In this document: positions 1 to 10,200 of the stretch, piece after piece
How positions within the stretch are numbered: the first letter of the stretch is position 1
Layout: every line of letters starts with the position of its first letter
NCBI GenBank assembly: GCA_018398585.1
Contig: JAGTTD010000002.1
Span: 33,100,186-33,164,185 of the forward strand
From: Simmondsia chinensis
Lineage: Eukaryota > Streptophyta > Magnoliopsida > Caryophyllales > Simmondsiaceae
DNA: 64,000 bases
Direction of reading: 5' to 3'
Translations under genes and position numbers: made by a program
Notes under the pieces: model-generated
Told to the model about the DNA's origin: nothing
The model's database searches: none
What the model saw: the letters and a program-made list of their open reading frames with translations, nothing else

Positions 1-340
1 TTTTTAATTTTAAATGGATGTGTCCCTTGTTTGAAGATAAGTATGGATGATGTGTCTCTTCCCAAGATACACATCAAACTTTATAAATAGCCATCATTGT
101 TGCTTTGTAAAGTACTTGAAAAAAACAATACATTCTCTCCTTTGTTAAAAGTCTCAGTCATCTTTCCTCTCGACGTACTTACTCTCACTTTGTATTTGAG
201 TTTTATTATATCTCTGAAACTATTTAGGTATTAACGAAGTAAGTCTTAAAGAAAATGGTTCGTTACATGCCTCGGAATCGGTGACTATAATTAATACATA
301 TTTTATATTTCCCTAATTGTTTTTTGTTTTTATTACCCTA
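1..340 (+). repeat. LTR-like repeat fragment, copy 1
   Basis: Non-coding AT-rich sequence. Its second half (about 180-320) resembles 17900-18048: both share a TCTCACTTTGT block, then an ACTATTT block, a GAAGTAAGTCTT-like block, an AGAAAGTGGTT-like block and a final TTTCCCTAA. Stop-rich, TATA-containing sequence (TTTATAAATAG near 80) ending in this kind of leader suggests a decayed LTR. No partner LTR or TSD is visible because the window starts inside it. Confidence 0.4.
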
Positions 341-901
341 TTGTTCTAACATATTCCATACTAAATAGGTTAACACTCATGATTGTCTAAGAAATGGTCA
401 CCTGGCTATAACTTCGAGAAAGTTGGTGCATGGAAGTTTGTATAGTATAAGATTTTTTCATAACCATTTAACAAATGTATAGAGGCATCCTCCTATCAAA
501 TTATCCATATTTCATCATTTGCCCATTGTGTTTTTTTTTTTTTTTTTTTTTTTTTTTGTGATACGCTACCAACCTCAACGACCATTAGACACACAGTAAT
601 TAGGAGTATTGTATGTAGGTTATGAACAATCATATCAAGGTAACTCAACATTAAAATAAACTAATATAACAATTACTTGGATATGATGTGAACTAATTTA
701 TCAATATTTTCACTTCTCTAAGAATATTTTATGATCCCACTATTTTAAAAAGATAAAGTGCAACATTCAGTAACAATATTATGTAACATACCATTTCACT
801 CTTTTTGAACACGACTACCCCTTTACTCTTGATCAAAGCATTATATGCATTTAAGAAAATTACATTCATATTTAACTAAGTTTAGTTTTTAAAAAAATAT
901 T
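341..901. other. AT-rich intergenic DNA, no gene seen
   Basis: No supported coding region. It holds a poly-T run at about 531-557. Nothing else could be identified. Confidence 0.6.
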
Positions 902-1108
902 ATTAAGCGTACTTGGGCAAGAGTAGTACTAGGATAGGTGACTTCCTGGGCAATCCTTGTGTTGCCAACCCTATAAAGTTGGGGGTCTTCGGAAACAACC
1001 TCTCGGCAGGGTTACACCTTAAAGGAGGTAAGGCTGCGTACATCCACCCTCCCCAGACTCCCTTAGGCAGGAGCCCTTGAGACACTGGGTCTGTTGTTGT
1101 TATTGTTG
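902..1108 (+). mobile_element. 5S rRNA-headed SINE, copy a
   Basis: The first 70 bases match plant 5S rRNA from the A-box region onward: TTAAGCGTACTTGGGCAAGA, then GTAGTACTAGGATAGGTGAC, ending near CTTGTGTTGCC, the 5S 3' end. Then follows the SINE body (GTTGGGGGTCTTCGGAAACA, GGTAAGGCTGCGTACATC, GAGCCCTTGAGACACTGGGT) and a TTG-repeat tail. AGTTTTTA occurs on both sides (about 888 and 1111) as a possible short TSD. The 5' end is truncated inside the 5S part. This is the copy that keeps the 5S 3' end best. Confidence 0.85.
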
Positions 1109-1282
1109 CCAGTTTTTATATAAATTTAAAAAGTTATAAATATACAAGATATAATTGTTGGCATTGAATAAAAATTTATCAACAATTTAAAAGCCATAAA
1201 AAGCATCATCGAATTAACAACTAAAAATATATTTTTATTAAAATATCCAACATATTATTATAATAATACTTTATATTAGCAT

Positions 1283-3961
1283 GTACATATTAAGACTGTT
1301 AGAAGAGGCTCACAACCCCTCAACCCCTCCATTCTCTCTCCTTAAACAAAAACGCCAACGGTCACTTTTCACCCTACTTTTCCCGGCGCGTGTGGGCACG
1401 TGGCCACCCACCCAAAGTCCAGAGCTCTGGTCTCTGTGTCGTCAAGGCCTCCCTGTGCTGGTCGTACAACGTCCGAGGATGTTCGCTGACTCTCAGAGGG
1501 TCCAACCCTTCGTCTTCGTCCTCTCGCTCCATCTGTTCATCCTCCATCTTCACCGGGTTTGTCTACCTACATCGTGCTCCTCTCCCTCCCCCCCCCCCCC
1601 CCCCCCCCCAAAAATCCGACCAGCTGCTTTCAACTACGACGCACCAGTAACTCTTCCCCCATTATCTCTTTTTTCTTCTCCTCACTCTCACATACTCATC
1701 CCGCCACAACGGGTCACCTCCTCAACCTCCGGTGACCACCAGCACAGCATCCCGCTAATGTCGGCTTTTAATGATTCAATGTCAATTTTGTTAACGGTCT
1801 CCCGGAGTTTACTTCAAACTTGTGGCTTAAGGCTGTTTTCAGGATTTTGGATCAATTTATGACTGTTTTGTCCCGCAAACTAGAAGGGCCAAAACAAGAC
1901 TTTCTTATAGTTTTGTTAGATTCCGGCAACGAAATGAGGCCCTAAGGGCAATTGATTCCATGAATGGTCGTTGGATTATGGGATACAAGATTAAGGTTGA
2001 CTGGGCTAAACAACGCAGTGGGTCGAATAGCAGGCAGTATCAGAATCAGAATCATAATCGCACAAGGGTACACTTTTCAGATTGAGATAGAAGGGTTGAT
2101 GATATAGTCATCAATCAAACTCCAGAGGACACCGATCAATCACCCCTGGAAAGGGGTGCAATAGATCATAATAGTCCCAAGGTCATAACAGCTTCCATAA
2201 ACAAACAGGTGGAAGCTTGGATGTGCAAAACAATAATAGCCCATTCGTATAGGGATGATACGCTAGATAATGTCCCCAGGTTCCTTACGGCGAACGAACT
2301 TTTTGACTTGACACCGCGAGGTCTGGGCTCAGAAACCTTTATTCTTACTTGCGACTCGACCAAGGCTATGGATGATTATCTCGATGCCCAGAAACATGTA
2401 CTACTTGGTAAATTCAGAGAGGTGAACCGCTACACAGGACAATCTCTTCGTACTATGAGAGGAAGAGTGTGGATTGAAATCCATTGTCTTCCTTTACAAT
2501 GCTGGTCAACGGAGAGCTTTACTAATTTTGCGTGAATCTGGGGTAACTTCATTCGAGTGGATTCGCGAACATCGGCAATGAGATGTGTGGATGTGGCAAG
2601 GGTTCTCATTGATACTTGCTTCCTATCTATTATCCAACAGGTTGTGCAAGTCAACTTTAGTGAGGGAAGCCAAATGGTTTTTGTAAAAGAAGGGAACTCC
2701 GAGCAAATCCCGAGCTACTCTGCGGAAGTTATCCACCTCACAACGTCTGCCAGATTAAGTAGAGAAGAAGGTCGAACCCTACAACAAGCTCCTAATTGTA
2801 ATACCAACACCAACCCGGATCCTAGTGCTATGTACCCGATCCAGGAGATGGGCCCTTTGATACACCCGTGGACTGGGTGTATGGATGTGTATATTGATAA
2901 TCTGAGTGCAGGACACGTTACGCTATATGTTAACCATTAGATTATTAGTAGCTGGCCCTTGGTTATGCAATCTCCTTACTCGTTTGACTACCTCTCTCCG
3001 CCCCGAGACTTTGAACTGCCTACAGTTATACAGTGCCAGGTTAATAGACCGTATGTAAGGTCGCAACTGCTTCTACCTAGGGTTGAGGACAGTGGATCTA
3101 GTTCACATAGGATGCAAATTCAGAGCATACCTCAAGCAGATCAATTACCAAACACTTATAGTGACAACGAGTCTGAGTCGTCGGGTCCAACTTTTCCACC
3201 GGGGTTTGAACCATTGATTGATCATAGTCATGTCTAGGACATGGACCTATGTGTTAATTTGGCTCAAGATAACGCGGAAACCTCAATGGCAAGAGGAAGG
3301 AGAAGAGGAGAGAGATCGGGGCGCTAGGAACTTAACGATGGTGCCACTAAAAGGGATCGCAAGGCTCTCAAGCGTTGGAAAAAAGATCCAGAGAAATGGA
3401 ACCTTCAAGAGTTCTTCAAAGATATGTCTCCTAGTAGCAGTGGAAAGAAGAGGCCTGAGAAAATGACCAAGGCCAAAGGGAAGAAAAAGACTTAAAACAA
3501 AAACAAGAAGTGCTTCACAGCTGAGCAACTGCTCAAGGGGAAACGCACTTGGGAAACCGGGAAGTTGCTTGAGTTGGAATTTCATGGGGATGAATCCCTT
3601 ATGATTGGATTCGTAGTGCTGTTCTTCCTCAGATCTATTTGGATTTGGTCTCATCGTCCTTCTCTTTTCAGTCCGGTTCTTGTCCAGATCTGTTGCGCCT
3701 TGTCTCCCAATTTTTGGTTTGCTTCTTGTCCGTGTTTTTCTTTGTTGCTCGAGGGTCTGCTTTTTCGTATTGTGTAATTTGTAGGTTGGTTTCCTGTTTT
3801 GTTATTCTTTTGCCCTGTTTTCTGTTGCCCCTCCCCCGTTGTCTTTTCTCGGTTTTGTTTGCCTGTTCCGTCTCCGTTTTTCGGAGTTGTCAGGGATCAC
3901 TTTGTCGAGGCCCCTGTATTATTCTTTAGCTTTGCCAATAATTATCAGGAAAAAAAAACAA
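1283..3961 (+). mobile_element. Truncated plant LINE (non-LTR retrotransposon)
   Basis: An exact 11-bp direct repeat, TATATTAGCAT, lies at 1272-1282 and 3962-3972 and defines the ends. The right end has an A-rich tail (GGAAAAAAAAACAATA). Inside is a degenerate ORF1 with an RRM-like segment and a DUF4283-like segment, as in plant LINE ORF1 proteins. No endonuclease or reverse transcriptase sequence is recognisable, so ORF2 has been lost while the 3' UTR and tail remain. A C-homopolymer sits at about 1588-1609. The TSD and A tail together make target-primed integration very likely. Confidence 0.8.
1755..3237 (+). pseudogene. LINE ORF1 remnant: RRM plus DUF4283
   Basis: At about 1860-2030 one frame reads an RRM half: a SYSFVRFRQRNEALRAI segment (RNP1-like), then MNGRWIMGYKIKVDWAK. 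A frameshift near 1860 separates this from the preceding helix (NLWLKAVFRI in another frame). A stop (TGA) occurs near 2083. The frame 2209-2535 continues with a DUF4283-like domain (RVWIEIHCLPLQCWSTESF), is stopped by TGA at 2533, and resumes as GNFIRVDS then CVDVARVLIDT near 2541-2620. The downstream part (to 3237) is low-complexity and Ser/Pro-rich. Several stops and frameshifts make it non-functional. RNA binding is the known role of such ORF1 proteins. Confidence 0.65.
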
Positions 3962-3972
3962 TATATTAGCAT

Positions 3973-4136
3973 TTTTTGTGTAATACTAGTCTTATTCTTA
4001 CAAAAAAATAATCAAACTTCATATAAAATATATAAATAATAAATATTCAAACTTTAAATACCTAATTAGCTATACAGTAAGACAAAGATACTTAGACAAT
4101 AAATACGAAAACCTCGTTAACAGTAAGTAGTGATAA
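3973..4136. other. AT-rich spacer before MLH3 leader
   Basis: No gene or repeat recognised between the LINE right TSD and the probable MLH3 promoter. Confidence 0.5.
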
Positions 4137-4277
4137 TTTCCCTAATTTTCTAGGTCCGCCAGATTTACATGCTTGCTACATTGCACACTCACTCTCCTTC
4201 GACCGCTCTTTTGGCGCGTTTGGAAAATAATCTTTGATGCCCACTTCTCTTTTCATCTTCGAAATCTTCCTGCTACG
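4137..4277 (+). promoter_or_regulatory. Probable MLH3 promoter/5' leader with E2F-like site
   Basis: The sequence becomes pyrimidine-rich (CACTCACTCTCC, CTTCTCTTTTCATCTTC), as in plant 5' leaders. It contains TTTTGGCGCG at 4209-4218, which fits the E2F consensus TTTSSCGC. A possible donor (CTACGTAAGCG) lies at about 4272-4282. A good acceptor (CTTTGACTAG) ends at about 7224, seven bases before the MLH3 ATG, so a 5'UTR intron of about 2.9 kb is plausible. The transcription start is not established. Inference only. Confidence 0.4.
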
Positions 4278-5155
4278 TAAGCGAAGCCCTACTATTTCGT
4301 ATCAATTGTCATTCCATAATTGAGTTTCCAGCGTGATGATTTAAGTTCATCATTGTACCCAAAATTATGTACGTTGTTGTTGAATTCTACATTTCTGTTG
4401 TTTTTTTCCCCCTTTTCCGGCTTGGTTGATGGTGAATGTGCAAGTTTGCGTTTGCGAATTCAATTGGATTGAATTTGACAAATTTGGCTCTGTTTTTCAT
4501 CATTGGTAAGAAACGCCGAAAATGGGTCGCGGGGTTTCAATGGAATTCTCTGAGATGATGCATTTTTGGGTTGTTTGTCAATTAAGTTCATTGACTTTTG
4601 ATTATGTGAAATGTAGTCCATGTATAATTTACTGTTTCTATCTAAGCTTAGTTGAAATTGAGTTAAGTTGGTGACATAAATTTTAATAACTTGGGTCGGT
4701 GTTAATTGGGTCAACTAGTGAAAGTGTATTAGTATTAGATTGATTGAATCTAACATGACTATGCCATTAAGAAAAAGTCATTAGCTTAATTCAATTTTCA
4801 CCCTAGGCCTAAATTGTCACAAGTTTATATTGTACAAGGACTAAATTGATGTAATTAGAAATAAAATGCTAATTGAGACAATAGGCAAAGTTTTGGCGTG
4901 AAAAATCCTAAATTTTTTTAGTACACTTTGATTTCTGTATTGGGGTGTTATTTGCTATCCCGACAATAGCTTAAACAACTGCATAGAGAATAATATTTCT
5001 CTTGATATTTGATAGGGCTTGCGGGATCTTTTTTTATTTTTATGTCATTAACTAGTTTGCCAGAACTGGGTTGCTTACATTTGACATGACCGTGCTGCAA
5101 AAAACATTTATAATTAACTTAACTTTAATTTTCTCTATAGGATCAAATTGACTTA

Positions 5156-6166
5156 GGCTCTATTTGGCATATAGAATTAGAATTAGACTGTGGAATTACG
5201 ATTCCAATTCCAATCCTGGTGGAATTGGAATTCTAATGGAATTGAAATTCCATTGTTTAGTTCATCAAAGGAAGTGGAAGTCGAAATTATAATTCCATAA
5301 TGATTGAAGTCATCACGGGTTTTCGGTCGACCGAGTTGGAGTATTTCGAGTTTTAAATCAGCTACGATCAAATTTTGGTCAAAGTAGTTCACATTGCATT
5401 TGAGTTATTATGGCCGGAGTGATTCACTTTGAGTTCGATTTTCAAGTCAAATCGGGTCGAGTATCATGTCGGATCATTTGGTGTTCAAGTTATCTCGAAT
5501 TTTTAGTTAATCGAGTTAGGCCTTTTTAGGATTTAGGCTAGAATTGATCGGGTTTGAGTTGCTTTAAGTCATTTCGAACTCAAATCATCTTAGTTTTGGG
5601 ACAAATGAGTTGTATCATTTCAAATTTCGAGTCATCTTGGACTGAGTTTGAGATGTGTCCAGTCATTTTTGGTTTTAGCAATATTAAGTTTTGGGTCAAT
5701 TTGATCGAGTCATTTCTATTTCGGCTCAACTTATTTACATCACATTCAAGCCGAGCCGTTTCATTTCTTGGATTTGAGTCATCTTTAGGTCAATTGGTTT
5801 GGGCCAGTTTGGACTTTGAGTGAAGTTGATTTCGGTCATTTTAAGTTCAAGTCATTTGAGTTGGGTGATTGCAAGGTTCGTGCTGAATTTTATATTGTGT
5901 CTAAGTCTTTTGAGTTTGATTCATCTTGGGTTTGAGTTAATTAAGTAAGGTTATTTTGGGTTTCAGGCCAATTAGGTTGATATAAAATTGCAATTTCTTA
6001 TCCCCTCCCTAAGGAGTTAGAAAGTATGATTTTCAAATAAAATCCAATTCTATAGAATTGTATTTCAAATTTCAGCAAGTGCACCAATTACAAAATTGGA
6101 ATTCTAGTCCCCAATTCCAGTCTCAACTCCAATTCCAAACTCTAATTCCATGCTCTAATCATGTCC
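5156..6166 (+). mobile_element. PIF/Harbinger-like nonautonomous element A (1011 bp)
   Basis: The ends are GGCTCTATTTGGCA at left and, read inverted, GGACATGATTAGAGCATGG at right. Flanking TTA sits at 5153-5155 and 6167-6169, the 3-bp TSD expected for PIF/Harbinger. GGAATT-rich words repeat near both ends, so the termini are largely palindromic. The interior has no transposase. It is a degenerate series of units resembling GAGTCATTT followed by GGGTTTGAG. The left part matches the inverse of element B (18049-19026), for example GAAATTCCATTGTTTRGTTC. Confidence 0.75.
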
Positions 6167-6346
6167 TTAATGTAAATTATATGGGGACTAAATTGACACA
6201 ATTGGAAGTAAAATGATTAAATTGACATAGCAGACAAATAAATGGACCTTTGTTGTGAAATAACCCCAAAACTTTTAAGTACATTTTGATCCCAATATTG
6301 CCAGTGTTATTTGTTGTGTAATCAACAGCTTAAACAACTAGGTATC

Positions 6347-6487
6347 ACAACAACAACAACAACAAACCCAGTGCTTCAAGGGCTCCCGCATACGCAAGGT
6401 CTCGGGGGGGTGGGGGTGGGATGTATGCAGCCTTACCCCTTCAAGGTGCTACCCTAAAGGGAGGCTGTATCCGAGGACCCCCCAACT
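6347..6487 (-). mobile_element. SINE body, copy b (no 5S head)
   Basis: Read on the minus strand: body from TCAAGTTGGGGGGTCCTCGG through GCTGCATACATCCCA to AAGCACTGGGTTTGTTGTTG with five TTG units. It starts exactly at the body boundary and lacks the 5S head. It splits the second unit of the direct duplication described for 4796-6560. Confidence 0.8.
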
Positions 6488-6624
6488 TGATATTTGCCTT
6501 GATATTTGAGAACAATATTTGCCTTGATATTTGATAGGGTTTGCTTTTTGTTCCTTTTTTCTATTCTCTCTTCTCCCCTTTTGATGAGTGATATTATGCT
6601 CGGGTATAAACTAAAGAAATGTAT

Positions 6625-6657
<33 letters not shown>

Positions 6658-6879
6658 TTTATTAGTGACAACATGCACTTTCCAGAGGGATGATCTTTTC
6701 GTAATATTAGTTAAGCCAAATAAATGAAGCGTTGCAGAACTGATAATTGTTAATGTAATCGACGCACATCAGTTTGAGTTGGCTTGTTGCTGCTACATTT
6801 TTCTAGCATAGGATCTAGGACAGAGTGCTTAATAGTAGTAGCCAAGGTTGTTCATGCTATTTGTGTCTGCTAAGTTGCT

Positions 6880-7045
6880 GATATGTGAGATCCATTCATT
6901 TGTCCGAGTGGGATTCAATCCCAAAAGAACTAATCGTCACTAAGTGGAGTAACTCAATAGACCAATATTGATCTTTTTCTCGTCACAACCTCAATATGGG
7001 AATTTTCGTTGCTAGATTCACATGTGGAGTCTTCAAAAATGTCAT
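6880..7045 (+). repeat. Dispersed LTR-derived fragment R, copy 1
   Basis: Contains CTAAGTGGAGTAACTC, then AATATTGATCTTTTTCTCG, then CACATGTGGAGTC. Related blocks recur at 36905-37130 (same strand) and, inverted, at 46795-46985. Non-coding. Probably a piece of an LTR, but no complete element is visible. Confidence 0.45.
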
Positions 7046-7230
7046 TTTTTAGCTTTTCTTATGATTTTTTATCGTAATGACTGGGAATTGCTGGCTGTTT
7101 TCACACGAGTTCATGGCATTTTTTCTTTCCTGGTTTTATAAATTTTTACGAATGTCCTTGTATGGCTGAGTTTAGGTTTATAGTTTGGATGTCAAAGGTA
7201 CTAGAGAGGCTGTTCTTTGACTAGGCTTTG

Positions 7231-10200
7231 ATGGAAAGCATCAAGCCATTAGGAGATGCTGTTCGCAGTTCATTGCGTTCAGGATTTATCATCAGCAGCT
7301 TGACAAGCATTGTGGAAGAGCTTGTATATAACAGTCTTGATGCTGGTGCAACAAAGGTCAGTTTGTTCCTTGCTTCTTTCCGTTGATATGGCAATATGTC
7401 TCGGTTAAAGCACCTGCGTTTGATGGACAATGAAAATTAGAAGAAGATAGTTCTGAAGACTACAAATTCTGCGACCTGGATTTCTGTCGATTTTCCCCCA
7501 TTTGTTTAAGACTGGAGGCCGTATGCCTTTCTCTTGCTAACAATATCATTCCTTCAAGCAAGCAGATCTTAGATGAAAATGGAATCCTCTGATGTCTTAC
7601 TGGTTGATTTTGAACATTTTCCTTTTATGATAGTGCACTGATGTGCTCATTCTAAAAATGATTGTGCATTTCTCTGGTTTTGTTTCTTTTAGACGGGAAG
7701 AGAAGGAGAACGCGGGGGGGGTGGGGGGGTTGTGTTCTAAGCTGCATTAGGTTGTAACATAAGGAACTCCTGTTGCTCAATTCTTATTTTGGCAATATAA
7801 GTATGGTCATACTTTGGTTCTAACATGTGATTACTGGGCCACTTAACCAGGAAAGTACTTAAAATATTTGTTTCCCGTTTATTGCTCGCAGCATATAGTT
7901 GGCCATTAACAGTTTCCCTGTTCTATCAGATATCAGTCTCAGTTGGTGTTAGCACTGGGTATGTTAAAGCAGAAGATGATGGTTAGTAACAATTTCTCGT
8001 TTCAATTAAGAATGCTTAGCTGATCCGTACTTCTGCTCCAGTTTATTAATGTGTGTCTATGCAGGATCTGGCATAAGCCGGGATGGGTTGGTCTTGTTAG
8101 GAGATCGATATGGTAATTAAACTTTTTGACTTATTATTCTCTGCTGAAATTTGTGCTTGCTTATGGATGATAAGCAAAGAGGTTTTCAATAATGTCTCTA
8201 GGAACATATGCTTCCATTGTGACTTTTGGTATATAAATTTGTATGAGCACTACTACAAATCTCCTTTTTGTGCTTTAAGTATTAAACATCTGATTGTGTA
8301 TCGTGTCATGGAGACATCATAAGACATGGGTGGACCTTTGTGCAGTAAAATTGCTCCATTATGACTTTGAAATCACATTTCAACTATTGAATCCAACCGC
8401 CCTATAAGATCGGGGGTTGGCGACTATGTCTAACCCAGAAAGAAACCTGTCTTCGTACCTGATAATTGGATGCTAAGTCTTGCTTCTCATTCAGTGGTGG
8501 CAGCTATTTCCTATAATGCTATGAAAGGTTAACAAGCAAGTAATAGATGTTGAAACCCTGTAAACCACAATGTTATGCCTATGTTTATAATGAACTTTTG
8601 ACTGTAAAGTCCTCATAATGAATCCAAAGAGACAGCAGTCTCTTTCCTGAGCTGTTTTTGACTCAAATCATGAGCCCTTTAAGTCCTTCATGTATTCAAA
8701 ATTGGGATAAAAAGGAGCCCTTCATAGTACTTATTGATTTTCTAGTAGAATTTGTGTCTTAGAAATTAGGGGACTCCCTTCCAAAGCATGGATTGATGAC
8801 CCTAAAGGTGTGTTTTGTTCATCTCTTTTCTTATCTTTTTTCAGTTTATAGAGTAAAGATTTGAATACATATTTAAAAAAAAAAAGGAAAAAAAGGAACT
8901 TATTTATTGGAATGACCAAAAAAACTTAATAATATAAATCGAGGAATAATGGTAGGTGGTCACAATGGTCAGTGGCGGATCCAGAATTTGTGGCCAGTAG
9001 GGGCACAATGGAAATAGAAATTTATGTCTGCGTGTGTTTGTCAACAATCTAGTATAATAACAGGCAATGACAGATCCAAAAAATTCAATTAAAGGGAGTA
9101 ACTAACAAGTTTCAAATTATGCTCTAAACGTAATAAATAAATTATAATCCGCTACTAAATTGTACATATTTACAAAATTAATCAAAATCAAAGAATATAA
9201 AAACTAAAAATTAATTAATTACACAAAATAACTCAAGTGGGACTAGAAATTAATATAGTAAACTATTTATAACTTTGCTGGAAATTTTATGAGTGATCAT
9301 AAATAGAAAATTAATTGATTTGTCAATTAGAGGACATAATACTGAGCGATTTTTATTACTGTGGGATCCGTGATATTATTATAAAAGTAAAAAAAAATTA
9401 TTATATAATTAATTACCTAAAATTAAATATATAATTATTGAAATAAACTTATAACCAGGGCCGGACATAATCCCAAGTGACCCAAGCAGCCGCTTGGGGC
9501 CCCAAATTTTTGGGTTGTGTTTATCATTATTAATATTATTAAGTTTTACTATTGAATATTTACAATTTGTAGTACATGAAGGGCCCCATTTGGAATTTTT
9601 GCTTGGGGACTCGAAAATGTGCCCTACTTATAACACAATATTAATTAAAAGTAGAGATATTAACATATTAAAAAAATATTGAATGATTATTATTTTATAA
9701 GTTAATAAATGTAACAACAACAACAACAACAACAAACCCAGTGCTTGAAGGGCTCCCGCTCGCTCAGGGTCTGGGAGGGGAAGGATGCATGTAGTCTTAT
9801 CCCATCAGGGCGAGACCCTGACGGGAAGCTGTTTCCGAGGTTTATAAGTTAATAAATGTGTTTAATGTAAAATAGAGCTTTTTATGAAGAGGAGTAGAGA
9901 ACCTATGAAAAAACATAAGAAAAAAATATTAATTAAAAAGTAGAGATATTAAAATATATATAAAAAAAAACTAAATGATTATTATTTTATAAGTTAATAA
10001 ATGTGTTTAATATAAAATAGAACTTTTTATTGAGTGGAGGACCAAAGAAAAAAATTAATGAGAAAAGGGGCGCATGAAGAGTGGAACCTGAGTCCTTGTA
10101 ACCTTGTAAAAGAACCCAATTGTGCACAACCACTAGACCAATGGCCAGAATATACCACTTGAGTGCGGATTATTATATATAAATAAAACCTATGGCATCC

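Larger units (their letters stand above)
4796..6560 (+). repeat. Interrupted direct duplication (about 4796-5045 and 6170-6560)
   Basis: Two stretches share an ordered series of words: GGACTAAATTGA, then GTACA(C/T)TTTGAT, then AGCTTAAACAACT, then TTGATATTTGATAGGG (4996-5020 and about 6520-6540). The first unit lies left of a PIF/Harbinger-like element. The second lies right of it and is itself split by a SINE. It is diverged and non-coding. Confidence 0.6.

Noticed and set aside
902..970. Functional 5S rRNA gene
   Set aside because: Only part of 5S is present and it is fused to a SINE body. The other 5S-like copies sit inside TSDs, so they are transposon heads.
1281..1862. 193-aa open frame with a Pro run
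   Set aside because: It spans the LINE 5' region and a C homopolymer, no domain, stops right before the RRM remnant; not a gene.
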